From Mesocentrotus franciscanus (taxonomy: Eukaryota > Echinodermata > Echinoidea > Camarodonta > Strongylocentrotidae), in contig CP137668.1 in NCBI GenBank assembly GCA_037976565.1, positions 36,594,088 to 36,658,087 on the forward strand: a stretch of DNA of 64,000 nucleotides, in the 5' to 3' direction. Under the pieces are notes generated by a model. The model searched no databases. It saw nothing but the letters and a program-made list of their open reading frames with translations, and was not told where the DNA came from. Shown piece by piece: positions 50,400-61,979 of this stretch; position 1 is the stretch's first letter; each line of letters opens with the position of its first letter. The translations under genes and the position numbers were made by a program.

Positions 50400-52640
50400 G
50401 CACGTGAGAAGAAAATGCTGGGAACCTTCCACACCCTCCCCTTAATTCATCCACCTAGTAAGTAACCCCCCGCGGCATCACCCATCAACCCAGTGCCCCC
50501 TCAATTGAAAGACTCATGCTTTACCACTGCGCAGGGACACAATATTCCCATAATCTACATGATCAATCCTCAGTAGGCTTTGCGGGGGTTTGAAATGAGT
50601 GTTTAAGTATTCGATCATGCGCATCCGGTCCACTTCGAGTGGTTCTTGTAAGAGTGGTATTGACTCTGCAGGGTCAGTATTAATGCTACTCGTGAAGCCA
50701 ACACTCCAGTTAGTTGTCGAGGCGATTGAAAATATGACATAATTACTCATGTTCAACCAGATCAATGACATCTCAGCCTCTATTCTTAAACTGCAGATAT
50801 CAGAGTATTGATCCTATGTGTTTTAATTTTTTTCAGAAAGATATATACATGTATATATACATATATATATATGTGTATTTCTGATTTCTTCTATTTCATA
50901 AAATTAATTAAATAGCAGGATATATATGTATGCACACACACACATAGGGCCTACAATGCAAAAAAACTCTTCTATCCAGCAGTCAGTTTACGGAGATGAT
51001 ATCATTGATATCACGTCGTAAATTTAAGATTATTTTACTGGACGGAAGATTTCATAGGTCAAAGCTATAAATCAGAGAGTGGATAAGTTATCACATTTCA
51101 CCCGAAGGAATTATATTTAGTCACTCCTAAAACTGTTTTAATCTTTAAAATTTGTTATCTTTGTTTCAAAAGTCTACCCAAATTTTCACAATGGCAAAAA
51201 GATTCCCTACCGTTTTTTTTTAATACCGGCTTACTAAACATGAACAATTAATTAGTGTCAACTAACTTTAAAAAAGTAGTTTTATGTAATAATAATTAGA
51301 GTGATTATCAGGACATTGAGCCAAAGAATTCCAAAAGCTTGCGTAAGATAAACCGCTTTATAACTCATCCGTAAATTCAGTCCGGGATTTACTTTATATT
51401 TACATATCGTAGAGCCATATTAGAAATTAGGTCAATTTGTGCGCAGAAACTGAAAACATTAACGGCTATATAAAAGCGCAAATTAAATTAGATTGAATTA
51501 GGTGGTGAAGTCTGGAATAATTTCATAATAATTGAAGGTCACTCACCAGAATTTTCTGCTTTTCCATTTTAGGCAGATCCATGCTTTATCTAAAAGTTGA
51601 TAAAATATAAAAATAGATAGCCTTGGAGAAGAAGAGTAGTGGCATGATATTAGCCACAGAAAGGGAAAATTGAAATCGAATTTTGTAAGAAAATGGAGAA
51701 ATGTTTTATTTTTATAAACTTGACGCACTTGACAGGAGATATAATTAAGTATTATGCGGCTCATGAAATTCAAAAGGTTGTGATTGCTCAACGGCGTGAA
51801 TACCTTACAGAATATTTGATGGCGCACGAAATTTCATCAAATATTTGTAGCTTTTTCCTTTTTTATTTCCCTAGGTTTTTCGTAACTTTTCTGCCTCGAT
51901 TTCACTCCCTCCTTCTTCATTCTTTTTTAACGTTCTTACCTTAATTCATCTAATCTTTTATCATATTATTATTGTGTTCTTTCATTCATACCTAACTCTT
52001 ATCTCCGGAATTTATCTTTTTCATCATCTGTTTCTAATTTATCGTTCTATTTCTATATTTGCTCACATAAAAAGGTGTAATAACATGACATTTTTCCATT
52101 TATTGTTTTCACACGACATTCTTGTGAGTGGTTAGAAACTAAAGTGGTTCGAACTTCTAAACTGTTGTTTTATCATCAAAATTGCATGTTCATTAGCTCC
52201 AGATTGTTTGTACCCTTTTATCCTGAATTCTGCAAAGGGGACACCTATGATTTTCCAAACAAGTACATTTCTTTTATTTATGTTCGAGGGATGGGTAGGG
52301 GTAAGAGTATAACAAACAAACTGGACACCGTTATTTGAGTGTGCGCTCATGTCTCTTCCTCTTCTACTATTGACAAAAAGGTTCAGAGCACATATTCTCA
52401 TTTCTTGTCCGATTTATCATTCTTATTAGTTTCAGAATCCTAGTAATTTAATTTGTTCATGACTATCTTGTGTAGCATTTCATTTGTGTGTCATTTTACT
52501 CTCTAAATATTGTAGAGGCCTACTGTATTTATGTTGTTGACATCTTTTAAATGGTCTTCTACCCAAGACAGATGTTGACCACAAAAAAAGGCATTCGACA
52601 CGTGAAGCCGGAAATTAAGATTCCCTGCTCGATTTCGCTT
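50400..52640. other. Upstream region of the CCK-type gene; unassigned
   Basis: It contains a short (TA/CATA) microsatellite at about 50840-50875. No upstream exon was identified here, though a short non-coding 5'UTR exon could easily be missed. Confidence 0.35.
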
Positions 52641-52642
52641 TC

Positions 52643-52649
52643 TATAAAA
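52643..52649 (+). promoter_or_regulatory. TATA-like motif upstream of the CCK-type gene
   Basis: TATAAAA lies about 140 bp before the start codon. It could be a local core promoter, giving transcription from about 52670. In AT-rich DNA such a match is expected often by chance. The acceptor-like tract between it and the ATG argues for a more distant first exon. Confidence 0.18.
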
Positions 52650-52750
52650 CCATAAAAACAGTGATAGTAATAAAGGCATTTTTACATCCTTTTATTAAAC
52701 TTTTATTTAGCTGTTGAAAATGTGGTTTTTCGAAGATTTTAACCGTGCTT

Positions 52751-52784
52751 CCCCCTTTCTCTTATTTTCTGATAGGGCGCCGCA
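52751..52784 (+). promoter_or_regulatory. Probable 3' splice acceptor and 5'UTR start upstream of the CCK-type gene
   Basis: A pyrimidine-rich run (ccccctttctcttattttct) leads to GATAG, with the AG at 52774-52775. The next nine bases then reach the ATG at 52785. This arrangement suggests that the coding exon begins at 52776 and that an upstream 5'UTR exon is spliced on. That exon could be anywhere upstream and was not identified. The alternative is that transcription starts locally. Confidence 0.45.
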
Positions 52785-53405
52785 ATGGGAACACGATGGT
52801 TTCTTGCCCTGCTCTCCCTTTTCTTCATGCTGCTAGCACCAGTGACGTCATTTCCGACCAGGTCAACAGAACAATCACATAAGAATCTCGCCGGGGTCGC
52901 ATCGTTCCTACGCATGCTCAAAGACCACATCGTCAACCGATCCAGAGGTACGGGTTCTAGTGGTCCTCTAAGAGGGCCCAAGGGTCATCATCAGGTTACT
53001 CCCAACGTCAATTCACTCAACATTGAGGTCCTGCCCGCATGGCCTCCCAAGTCCAAGACAGAAGATTGGGTTCTCGACCTCGCGCCAAAGGATGACCTGT
53101 CCAATTTGGTCAACGACAGTGATCGGGATTTATCACCGGACGTGGCGGCAGCGGTGGGATCAACAGAACTTGAAGATGACAAACGCGATTACGGACACGG
53201 GTTCTTTTTCGGAAAACGCGTTCCAAATGATAAAACCATTGATCTGCAACTAGAAGATCCCACAATGCACCGCCAGAGAAGACCTGACGACTACAACTGG
53301 GGTATGTGGTTCGGCAAAAGGGATAAAGCGGATTTGTATGGCTGGGGAGGGTTCTTTGGCAAAAGGAGTGGTGATGTTATAGAGTATGAAGATTTCGTAG
53401 CATAA
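52785..53405 (+). CDS. Cholecystokinin/sulfakinin-type neuropeptide precursor (echinoderm CCK-type), 206 aa
   Basis: This is a secreted prepropeptide that would be cut into amidated CCK-type peptides acting on CCK-type G-protein-coupled receptors. Residues 1-22 form a signal peptide: hydrophobic core LALLSLFFMLLAPV, likely cut after Thr-Ser. A spacer with an acidic stretch (about 93-132) follows, then three peptides bounded by dibasic sites and each ending in Gly-Lys-Arg: DYGHGFFF (135-142), PDDYNWGMWF (167-176) and DKADLYGWGGFF (180-191). The tail SGDVIEYEDFVA is acidic. In all three the Tyr is seventh from the amidated Phe, as in vertebrate CCK-8, and peptides 1 and 2 have Asp before it, the context for tyrosine sulfation. 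Peptide 3 has Leu there, so sulfation is less certain. Starfish CCK-type peptides share the YGHG core. The start ATG has a purine at -3 and G at +4. A splice-acceptor-like tract lies just upstream. A GT at AG|GTACGG near 52946 could be a donor, but the frame stays open throughout. Confidence 0.93.
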   Translation: MGTRWFLALLSLFFMLLAPVTSFPTRSTEQSHKNLAGVASFLRMLKDHIVNRSRGTGSSGPLRGPKGHHQVTPNVNSLNIEVLPAWPPKSKTEDWVLDLAPKDDLSNLVNDSDRDLSPDVAAAVGSTELEDDKRDYGHGFFFGKRVPNDKTIDLQLEDPTMHRQRRPDDYNWGMWFGKRDKADLYGWGGFFGKRSGDVIEYEDFVA

Positions 53406-53842
53406 CAACGTGACGAAACTATTAACCCATTCACCAGAAAAAGAAAAACCTTTGAAAATAATTCCGATAGATACAAAAAATCAGATTTTTTATAATGTCA
53501 GAATTCACAGCAGGAAATTGAAAAAGATTTTTCACAAAAAGTTTCGAGGCTTAAGACAGTATGTTTGAGAGTAAAATGAAATAATTTTTAGAATGAAATG
53601 GTTTCGGAATGAGTAAGAATACTTGACATGATTCCTCGAGCTTGGAATTACCTAATATTTGTAATGTTTTGTTCATGACTTCAGTATATGGTAACATAGT
53701 ATCCTTTTCCTTGAAATGTCTATGCCTTAACGCAATCTTTAGTACTTCGATTTCAACATTCACACCTCTACTAATTAACGTCAGGAGTCAAACGAAGATG
53801 TATACATCTTTCAAATGTGATGATTAAACTGTTGGTGTCTAT

Positions 53843-54342
53843 NNNNNNNNNNNNNNNNNNNNNNNNNNNNNNNNNNNNNNNNNNNNNNNNNNNNNNNNNN
53901 NNNNNNNNNNNNNNNNNNNNNNNNNNNNNNNNNNNNNNNNNNNNNNNNNNNNNNNNNNNNNNNNNNNNNNNNNNNNNNNNNNNNNNNNNNNNNNNNNNNN
54001 NNNNNNNNNNNNNNNNNNNNNNNNNNNNNNNNNNNNNNNNNNNNNNNNNNNNNNNNNNNNNNNNNNNNNNNNNNNNNNNNNNNNNNNNNNNNNNNNNNNN
54101 NNNNNNNNNNNNNNNNNNNNNNNNNNNNNNNNNNNNNNNNNNNNNNNNNNNNNNNNNNNNNNNNNNNNNNNNNNNNNNNNNNNNNNNNNNNNNNNNNNNN
54201 NNNNNNNNNNNNNNNNNNNNNNNNNNNNNNNNNNNNNNNNNNNNNNNNNNNNNNNNNNNNNNNNNNNNNNNNNNNNNNNNNNNNNNNNNNNNNNNNNNNN
54301 NNNNNNNNNNNNNNNNNNNNNNNNNNNNNNNNNNNNNNNNNN
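53843..54342. other. Assembly gap of exactly 500 N
   Basis: The run is exactly 500 N, a placeholder size typical of scaffolding rather than a measured distance. The 23 bases starting at 54343 are identical to 53816-53838, four bases before the gap, so the two contigs probably overlap. A perfect 16-bp palindrome (aagatgtatacatctt, 53795-53810) sits just left of the gap. The gap is 437 bp past the CCK-type stop codon, so part of that gene's 3'UTR may be affected. Confidence 0.97.
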
Positions 54343-55695
54343 TGTGATGATTAAACTGTTGGTGTATTTTCTAAAAGTATACAACCGAAGTCGTGAGAAG
54401 GTATGACCATTTAATATTTCGGCACAAATATTAATCAAGTCCGTGATTGCAGTTGATCCACTTTTATAGGTCGTTTTTGCCCTGTTAATTCTAAATGATT
54501 TTTGTCCAATATTTTACGTAATCCAACGTGATTTTCTCGTAAGTTTCAAATTTCCTCTACTTATATTCGCAGCCTGTAATGATCCCTCTCACACCCACGA
54601 TTTGTATATATCGACTAAAGGAGGGTGAAACTAAATTTTGTCACTGTAAATGCAATCCAGCGACTATAATTTATCATTAAAGAGTATTTTGATCCTCGTT
54701 TAGGTGTTTGACATTCGTTTTAATCTCTTCCCTTATGATTTAGTAGACTGATCAGTTTTACGCCCGTAAAACCTTTCAGCGAGTGCTCATAAAAGAGCAA
54801 TATATTGCTCAGATTTAATGTGATGTAAAAAGAAATTTCAGCCGGGGAAGGCGCCAGATCATAAATAATACCCTATCTGACGAATGTATTAAAAATGTAT
54901 TTATTATCCATCTTTTCTTTTGCCATTACCAGGGAAAGAAAGTATTGATGGATTTTATAGCATTTGACTTTTAACGTAAACGGACTTAACTCCAATACGT
55001 TGATCTTAATGAATTCTAGCTGGAGGTTCAAGTAATAAATCCCATTTAACGAGACTAGGTGTGATTGAAACACGCAAGACAGAGGAGAAAAGTTATGTAC
55101 TTCTATGAATATAAATTAATGTAGATGAATTTTAGTTGTGAAAAGTAGTTACCATAATGTGCGATACATAGAAAACATATTTTGAATGGCCTTTTCTGCT
55201 AAAATGAGAAATTTCTCATGAATGCAATCCTTTACACAGTAGTATGATGAGCAAGGCGGAGAACGCTAATACTTGAATAATCGTACAAAAATGTTGATAT
55301 TGTGGAAACTAATTGGCCATCTTGGTATCTTTGTGCAATTCAGTGTTTAGGAACTTAGATTCTCAAAAATCGTGTTGTGCAATTAAATAAAATAAAGGAC
55401 TATTCTTCAGTATACAGCACGGGGATAGACTTTGGTACGTTTTCAGTTTCCGAGTTTTATCATCGATCTCCACAACTAAATGAAAACAAATTCACAGAGA
55501 TTAAACCACCCTTTTTTATTATTTCCTAGTGCTACAATATCTTATTCCAAGCGCTATTTGGTCGTAAAATGACAAAAGAAAGTTAATTTTCGACTGCAGT
55601 GCCAAAGTATTGTAAACTCATGTTAAGTGTGGTTGCGTATGTATGGTAGTATTGTGTTTCTTTTTTTCTATTATCTGAGTACTTAATATTTACAA
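54343..55695. other. Unassigned AT-rich DNA after the gap
   Basis: It may include the distal 3'UTR of the CCK-type gene; an AATAAA occurs near 55036. No coding signal was recognised. Confidence 0.3.
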
Positions 55696-55702
55696 ACAGA
55701 CC

Positions 55703-55960
55703 CCAAAAAAAAAAAAAAAAAAAATATATATATATAGGCTATAATGATAATAATAATGATAATAATAACACTACTACTATAACTACTACTAATAATAATA
55801 AATTATAAAAAACAATGAACATAATAATAATAATAAATAATCATTATAATAATGATAAGTAAATAATTACATTTTGCATTGCTTTTGAGTGTTATAAATG
55901 ATATATGAATAAATTAATAACACAAATAAATAAATAAATAAAACAAATAAGATGTATTTG
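55703..55960. repeat. Poly(A)-(TA)n-(AAT)n compound simple repeat
   Basis: About 20 A, then TA repeats, then irregular AAT/ACT/AAAT repeats over 250 bp. The order could mark a retroposon tail but no adjacent element body was recognised. Confidence 0.85.
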
Positions 55961-57986
55961 TAGATTGAAACATGATATATGATATCAGTCAACAATATAC
56001 ATGTACATGTATTTTACTGGATTTGAATTTGAAAAAAAGTCGTTCTTATAGTGCTTTGTATGTTAACAATATGTATCAAGACGCGCATCCAAGGAGGCAC
56101 AGGAGGTACGCCCTCTTCAAAAGAAATATTAAATAATATAATTAAATACATATATTTACTATGTTTAATAAACAGTCATCTGAAAACGTGAGAACGTGAG
56201 ATTCCTGACTCAAAATGGGAAAATAAAAACAACATAATTCTTGGGAGTCGCTTATATCATGTGTTGCTGCATAACACCATGCAAATGGACGGGTTTGTGT
56301 CAATAAATATTGTTGAAAGTCAGTTAGTCTATTTTATTACATATTATTTATGATACACGTGGTGTTTTTCACTTACTTCATTCAACACGTTTTCTGCACG
56401 CTTTAGAAATGTCAAATCCTTTATAGAATATGATTGTTATTTGAAGAATAAAAACGCTCGAGATCGCCTTTAAGTTTACATATTTGTACCCTCAAACTCA
56501 GAGTTCCTTTATGTGATGTATTGTTGATATCATTGTTAATCCTAGTAAATGTATCAGCTTGCTCTAAAATGTGATTATAACATATTGTAAAAAGAGCCCT
56601 TTTCCTTGTGACATAAGAGAAAATAAAGAAAAAGTTTGATTTTTGAAAAAAGATTGTTTAAAGTTGTCATAATTGACGTATCGTTACCCCCACGTACATG
56701 TATATAAAAGTCTGTCTTGTTTATGACTTCAAAGTTGGTCTCTAACATCGACGTATTACCAAGAATATAAATTTATGAATAAGCATCTGAATTTCGTGTT
56801 TGTTCAAAGTTGCATAAGACTACCCTCTTTGCTAACATAACCTACTGATAAAAGGTTGTATGAATGATAGTTTTACATTATTTTTTGTAAATATGTCTTA
56901 GCTTCTTCACGAAAAAAAGTATTTTTTCCTTTTCATTTTTTTTTTGTATTGACTAAAGTTCCAAGGTTTAATTTAAATTTGAATTTTATTGATGAATATT
57001 GCCTCTTTTTAATTAAGATTGCACAGCAAATAATTTATTCTAGGGCACCTCCTTCCAACGAAATTGGATATAAACCACACGAAATACGTAAAATTAGCAA
57101 ATTAAGTTCATCTTGTGTTAAATCTTTGGAAAGAGGATGAGGGATTTATTGAGAGAGAGAGAGAGAGAGAGAGAAAGGGGAGGAGACAGGAAGGTTGGCA
57201 TCGAGATAAAGAGAAAGAGGGGATGGGTGGAAGAGATAGAGGGAGGAGGGGTAAAGAGAGGTTGATCAAAAGAGGTATATATGGATATATAATATAGCAT
57301 GAGGGGAGAGAGAGGGGGAAGAGATAAGAGGGATAAGGAAATACTTAATAGAAATCAGTTATAAGACGATGAACGAAATGATTTATCAACCCCCTCTCGC
57401 CCTTCCCTTATCTGGCTGAAACTTGGATTAATCTATTGCATTACCTTATCATGTTTTCGATAGGCAACAGACTGTAATTACGAAACAAAAGTATTTAAAT
57501 TTGGTATCTAACCCTGAGGAACTGCAAGACTTGCTGGAGGGAGAGTGCGGATAAATATTGTTTTTCAGGAATATTAACAAACAAAATTCACGATTAGAAT
57601 CAACGGTACGATGTGTCATTGAACAGATGTTTTCTCTTCGAATAACCAAATAACCAGAAGGGTTTTTTCTCGATGTTTGCGTCTTCAATGTCAATGGGTT
57701 ATTGAACGGTATGACAAGGCTTACGGGAAACTCTAAGTGGATTGATGGATGAGATAATAATGAAAAACAACGGGCCTTAAACAATAGCTTGGCATAAGTT
57801 AAACTTCCGTTATTGAAGATAAGTGATGAGTTTCAGGAAATTTAAGGATAGATGAAGTTTCAGATAATTTTACTGAAACAGCATTACATGAAATTCATTT
57901 TTAAAATGTTGTTATAAATTGTTTTGAATAAAGATTTCTTTAAAGAAAGGTACGCAAGAGTGTTTTAGATAATACTATTTTGGAAA
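55961..57986. other. Unassigned AT-rich DNA with a (GA) purine tract
   Basis: A (GA)n/purine-rich tract at about 57150-57345 produces spurious frames. Nothing else was recognised. Confidence 0.4.
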
Positions 57987-58790
57987 GTAGTAGTAGTAGT
58001 AGTAGTAGAATGGTTTATTAGAACAACTGCAAAATGGTAGCCCGAGAGCTAAATTACATTGCAAGTTTTACCAGCTCAGATTACAAAAACATTTCAACAA
58101 AACTTAGATATAGACAAGTGCAAATAATACACAGTAAAATAGATTACAAGTTATTACATATTCCATACTTGCAAAAGATTTGAAGTTACAAATAGTATAA
58201 ATTCGTCATTATTATTATTTTTTAAATTTTGTTAAGTGAGGAATATTCATATTTCATAAAGAAATTGAGGCTGATTAATTGTGACAAGTAAATACTGCAG
58301 ATTTGTTTGATTCCGAACCATAATAAACTGTAAATTATATGCCTTTTCACAAAAAAGGTTGGGTAAAGTACATTTTCATTCACATAAATCAAAATTATCT
58401 TAAAACATAAGGATCCTTATACTTCGATTACCCTACTTGAATCTAAAAAAATAATCACATTGGTCACAGGATCTAATGCAGTTTTGGTAATTCCATAAGA
58501 AAAAACATTGTTTTATTTAAATATTTGTATTTGATTTTATTTCTGCATTTTCCAAATATAATAACTGAATAACAAAGAACATATAAACGTAAGGTATAAT
58601 ACAAATTATACAAACAATAATAACTTCATGTCAAAATGTTATTTACATATATACATATGATAACGAAACTTAATATTTATATAAAATGTTATTATATTAT
58701 TCGAACAATCTGTGGAAAAAGTGCAGGAGACCGCAGACATAAGCGATGCTTGACTAGGATGGGGGCCTCAAAAGAAAAATCTTAAGGTGA
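57987..58790 (-). mobile_element. Possible retroposon 3' end with (ACT)n tail
   Basis: On the minus strand AATAAACCATTC is followed by (ACT)n at about 57988-58009, a polyadenylation signal plus simple-repeat tail. The upstream 700 bp has no clear reverse transcriptase frame, so the body is uncertain. Confidence 0.35.
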
Positions 58791-58835
58791 AATTTAAAAT
58801 GAAAATGTGTTTATACGATCTTTGTGTAGGACTAT

Positions 58836-58925
58836 GTGAGTGTGTGTGTGAGCGCGCGCATGTGTGTGTGTTGGTGTGCGTGTGTGTGTGTGTGTGCGTG
58901 TGCGTGCGTGTGTGTGTGTGTGTGT
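58836..58925. repeat. (GT)n microsatellite
   Basis: GTGTGT/GCGTGT repeat of about 90 bp, a potential Z-DNA former. The His/Thr-rich minus frame is spurious. Confidence 0.95.
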
Positions 58926-61900
58926 AGTGGAAACAAATGTAGCCTTTTCAATAAAGGAAACAAAGAATACGAAATATGCAAAAATGATTTGCAATGTGAC
59001 TAAAATTTGAGATGTCAATAATTGCCTAATGCAATGTTGAAATCATATCCAGTATGAGTTTCAAAACGTATATAGACATAGGAAGTAAGGGATACCACCA
59101 ACTAGTGCCAGAGGATAGTCACTAGTTTATGTTAAAGAATTAAGGTTTACCTTGTCACTTAGTGGTTTAAAACACATAAATAGTGACAAACAATCTCATT
59201 TTTCAATTAATATTAATCCAATTACGATGACAATAAAGTAATTAATACAATACTATATAAAATAGACGACAGGCGCAATAAAAGACAAGCAAGGGAGAGC
59301 ACCGGTGCCTCACATGAAAGAACGGGGAAATAAAGGACGTGATTTAAAGGGAAAAAAGAATAATTAAATATTTATTAAAGATACAGCGCTGAAAAGGCAA
59401 GGAAGAAACATTAAAATCTTAAAATAATAGAAGAATCATTCAAATGTATCATAAACGCACTGATTTAAGCTATTGTGATACCCCAAAAATAATATCGGCA
59501 GTAAAATTTTGGTTTGATTTCTTGTTATGTTTTCGAGCACAAGATTTAATTGTTAAACTGACAATACCCCCTCCCCACTTTTGACACTCTTTGCTACCCA
59601 TGACGGAATACGTCATAACCAAGCTGAATTAAAGATAACCAAAGTTATCAAAAGGGCAATTGCCTTTCACTTTTAAAAGAAGTCATGAATTAGGTCGCCA
59701 GTGTCTAAAGAAAAGGGAAACACACGAAAGAAGAATGGGGGCGAATACAGGAAAAGAGAGAGAGGGGAAAAAATGAGTGCAAGAGGCAGGCTTACATAAT
59801 TTTAAGCTTGTTTGAAGAAAATATAATACTTAGCATGTTCCAGGTCATTTTGTCAGAAGTGGCGACGTAGTGATGCGGTTTAAAGACAAGTGATGGCGTT
59901 TAAATAATTCTGGCTTCCATACGCCTTGGACATTTTAACCCCTTGCGTCATCGCGGTCCAGAAGAATGAAGATTCGTGTAAACTACCGCGTTGCCATGGA
60001 TATATAATCATCAGCGATGTCATGAGGTGAGTAGATTTTTATGTCACAGTATCTTACTCGCCAATCAATTTAGGATATTTCCCAGTGGGTTTTTATTTTT
60101 CCTTTTCCGAGCTGATATCATCCGGCTGGCTGGCCATAGTCTAAGCTGCTCTGTCTGCTTTTTATAACACATAGGAAACGATGAGGTGGAGTAGAGAACT
60201 GGACCAATGCCTATCATATATACGTTTCTCTCCCAGAGGTAAAGTAGCTGTTTATTCTTACCTAATCTAGTGTCAAACCTACTCAAGAAAATTGAAGAGG
60301 ATGATTTCGGTTAAGGATAAAGGGGAAAGTGTTTGAAATGGTACGTTGGCAATGACGCCATTTGGGGGCAGTGGTCTTTTATTAACAACAGGAAACTATG
60401 TACTGAAATGGCGAACGACCTTTCGATGGCATGAATAACTATCATTTAAAACCAGTGTGGCATGTGTGCCGCATGAAATTGGGGATAAGGGTAGAGGCCC
60501 CCAAAGAAAAAGAAGAAAAAAAGAAAAGAAAAAAAAGAAAATAAAAGAAGAGTAAGGGAGAAACAGAGAGAGTGAGAGAGAGAGAGAGAGAAAGAGCGAG
60601 AGAAAAACACACACGCACGCACACCCACGAATACAAAGAGAGACATACAGATATTGAGGCGATAAAGAAAGTTAAATAAATATGGAACTATAACATCAGC
60701 CTTCTCCCCTTCCTGAAGAACATAAAAATATCATATTGAAGATTTCTATCGCTGATAATCACACCCGTTTTCACACCTATAAATTATTAGATGTGCATAC
60801 TAGTTTGAGCTAATATCCTTGAGTGTCATACGAATATTTTCAGGCGTACAAGATCTCACTTTTTAGGCCTACAGTGCAAAAATCTAAAAAATCAATCTGT
60901 GAAATGGCGAACAAGCCACCAAATTATAAGCTTTCATGACAATGCATTATCATTATAAGAACTTCTTCTCCCATTGTCTATACTCATGCTATTTAAAGCC
61001 AGCACCTAATGTAGATAGACAACTGCAGATCGCCAAAGCAGTTGTTGCTGATACACTTTTATCAGTTCATCGTTATTTTTAAACCAAAAGATGGCGCCCA
61101 TTCTTCTCTGGCCAGAGGCAAGGCAAACAGCATCGTGTTAGACATGACAGTCTTTGTCCTTCATTCGACAGACAGTCTCCACTGACTTTTCATCATTTCC
61201 ATTTGACAAACACTGGAAAAGATTTTAATTGCAGTCTTTTGTGATAATCAACAATTGTTACGACTTTGCAATATTACAATTATTGGCCTATAGTTGCCAA
61301 TTCAAAGAGTCGAACGTAATCTCCCGGTTAAAAAGGCCCAACAAACGTTTAATGGTGGTCGATTTTGTCGAAGAAAATATGACTCGGGAACTGAAAAATA
61401 TATAACATTACATCACACGCACGAATACCTTCAGAATTATTCCATGTTGTTCATAGACGCCGGAAGAATTGGGGATAGAGGGACCCCCCACACCCTACAA
61501 GAGGAGCAAAATCAATTTTGAACCTGCAGTGAATCCTCTTGCAAAACAAAACAAAAATACATGTAGCAATTTTACAATACATTGTTTGATAGGCTATCGA
61601 GTAGTCTAAAACAGATAAGCAAAATCAAGACCCCCGCCTATGTTGCTGTTTCTTTATCGCTGTTCCAGTTTTCTCCCTGTTTTAACTCAATGTGGTTGCT
61701 TTGGGTTAATATTGGCGATGGGTGATTAACTTAACATTCGTCTGTTGCCCCTTGGGAGTAACATAATTTTGAGGACCAGGAAGAACTAGAATCAGAAAAC
61801 AATACAAAAAAGGGTTCTGTCTCCCGTGGCGTGTTAGCAGTGGAGTAACAAATAATTGAAATGTTTGATGCCTTATACCAAGTTCGGGTTTCTTGTCATC

Positions 61901-61975
61901 TCCTTGGCCTGCCGTATAAGCACCCCTCTCATACGCCCGGCCGAACGGTAGTTAAGAGATTTACACATACAGACA
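58926..61975. other. Unassigned DNA with a purine tract
   Basis: A purine-rich tract with (GA)n and a CA run occupies about 60500-60630 and yields spurious minus-strand frames. A 75-codon frame at 61294-61521 shows no domain. Confidence 0.4.
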
Positions 61976-61979
61976 AAAC

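Noticed and set aside
53839..54438. Long frames across 53817-54438
   Set aside because: They exist only because the 500 N were translated as X.
59999..60034. TATA motif followed by a GTGAGT donor
   Set aside because: The donor lies where transcription would start, so the two signals cannot work together; likely chance.
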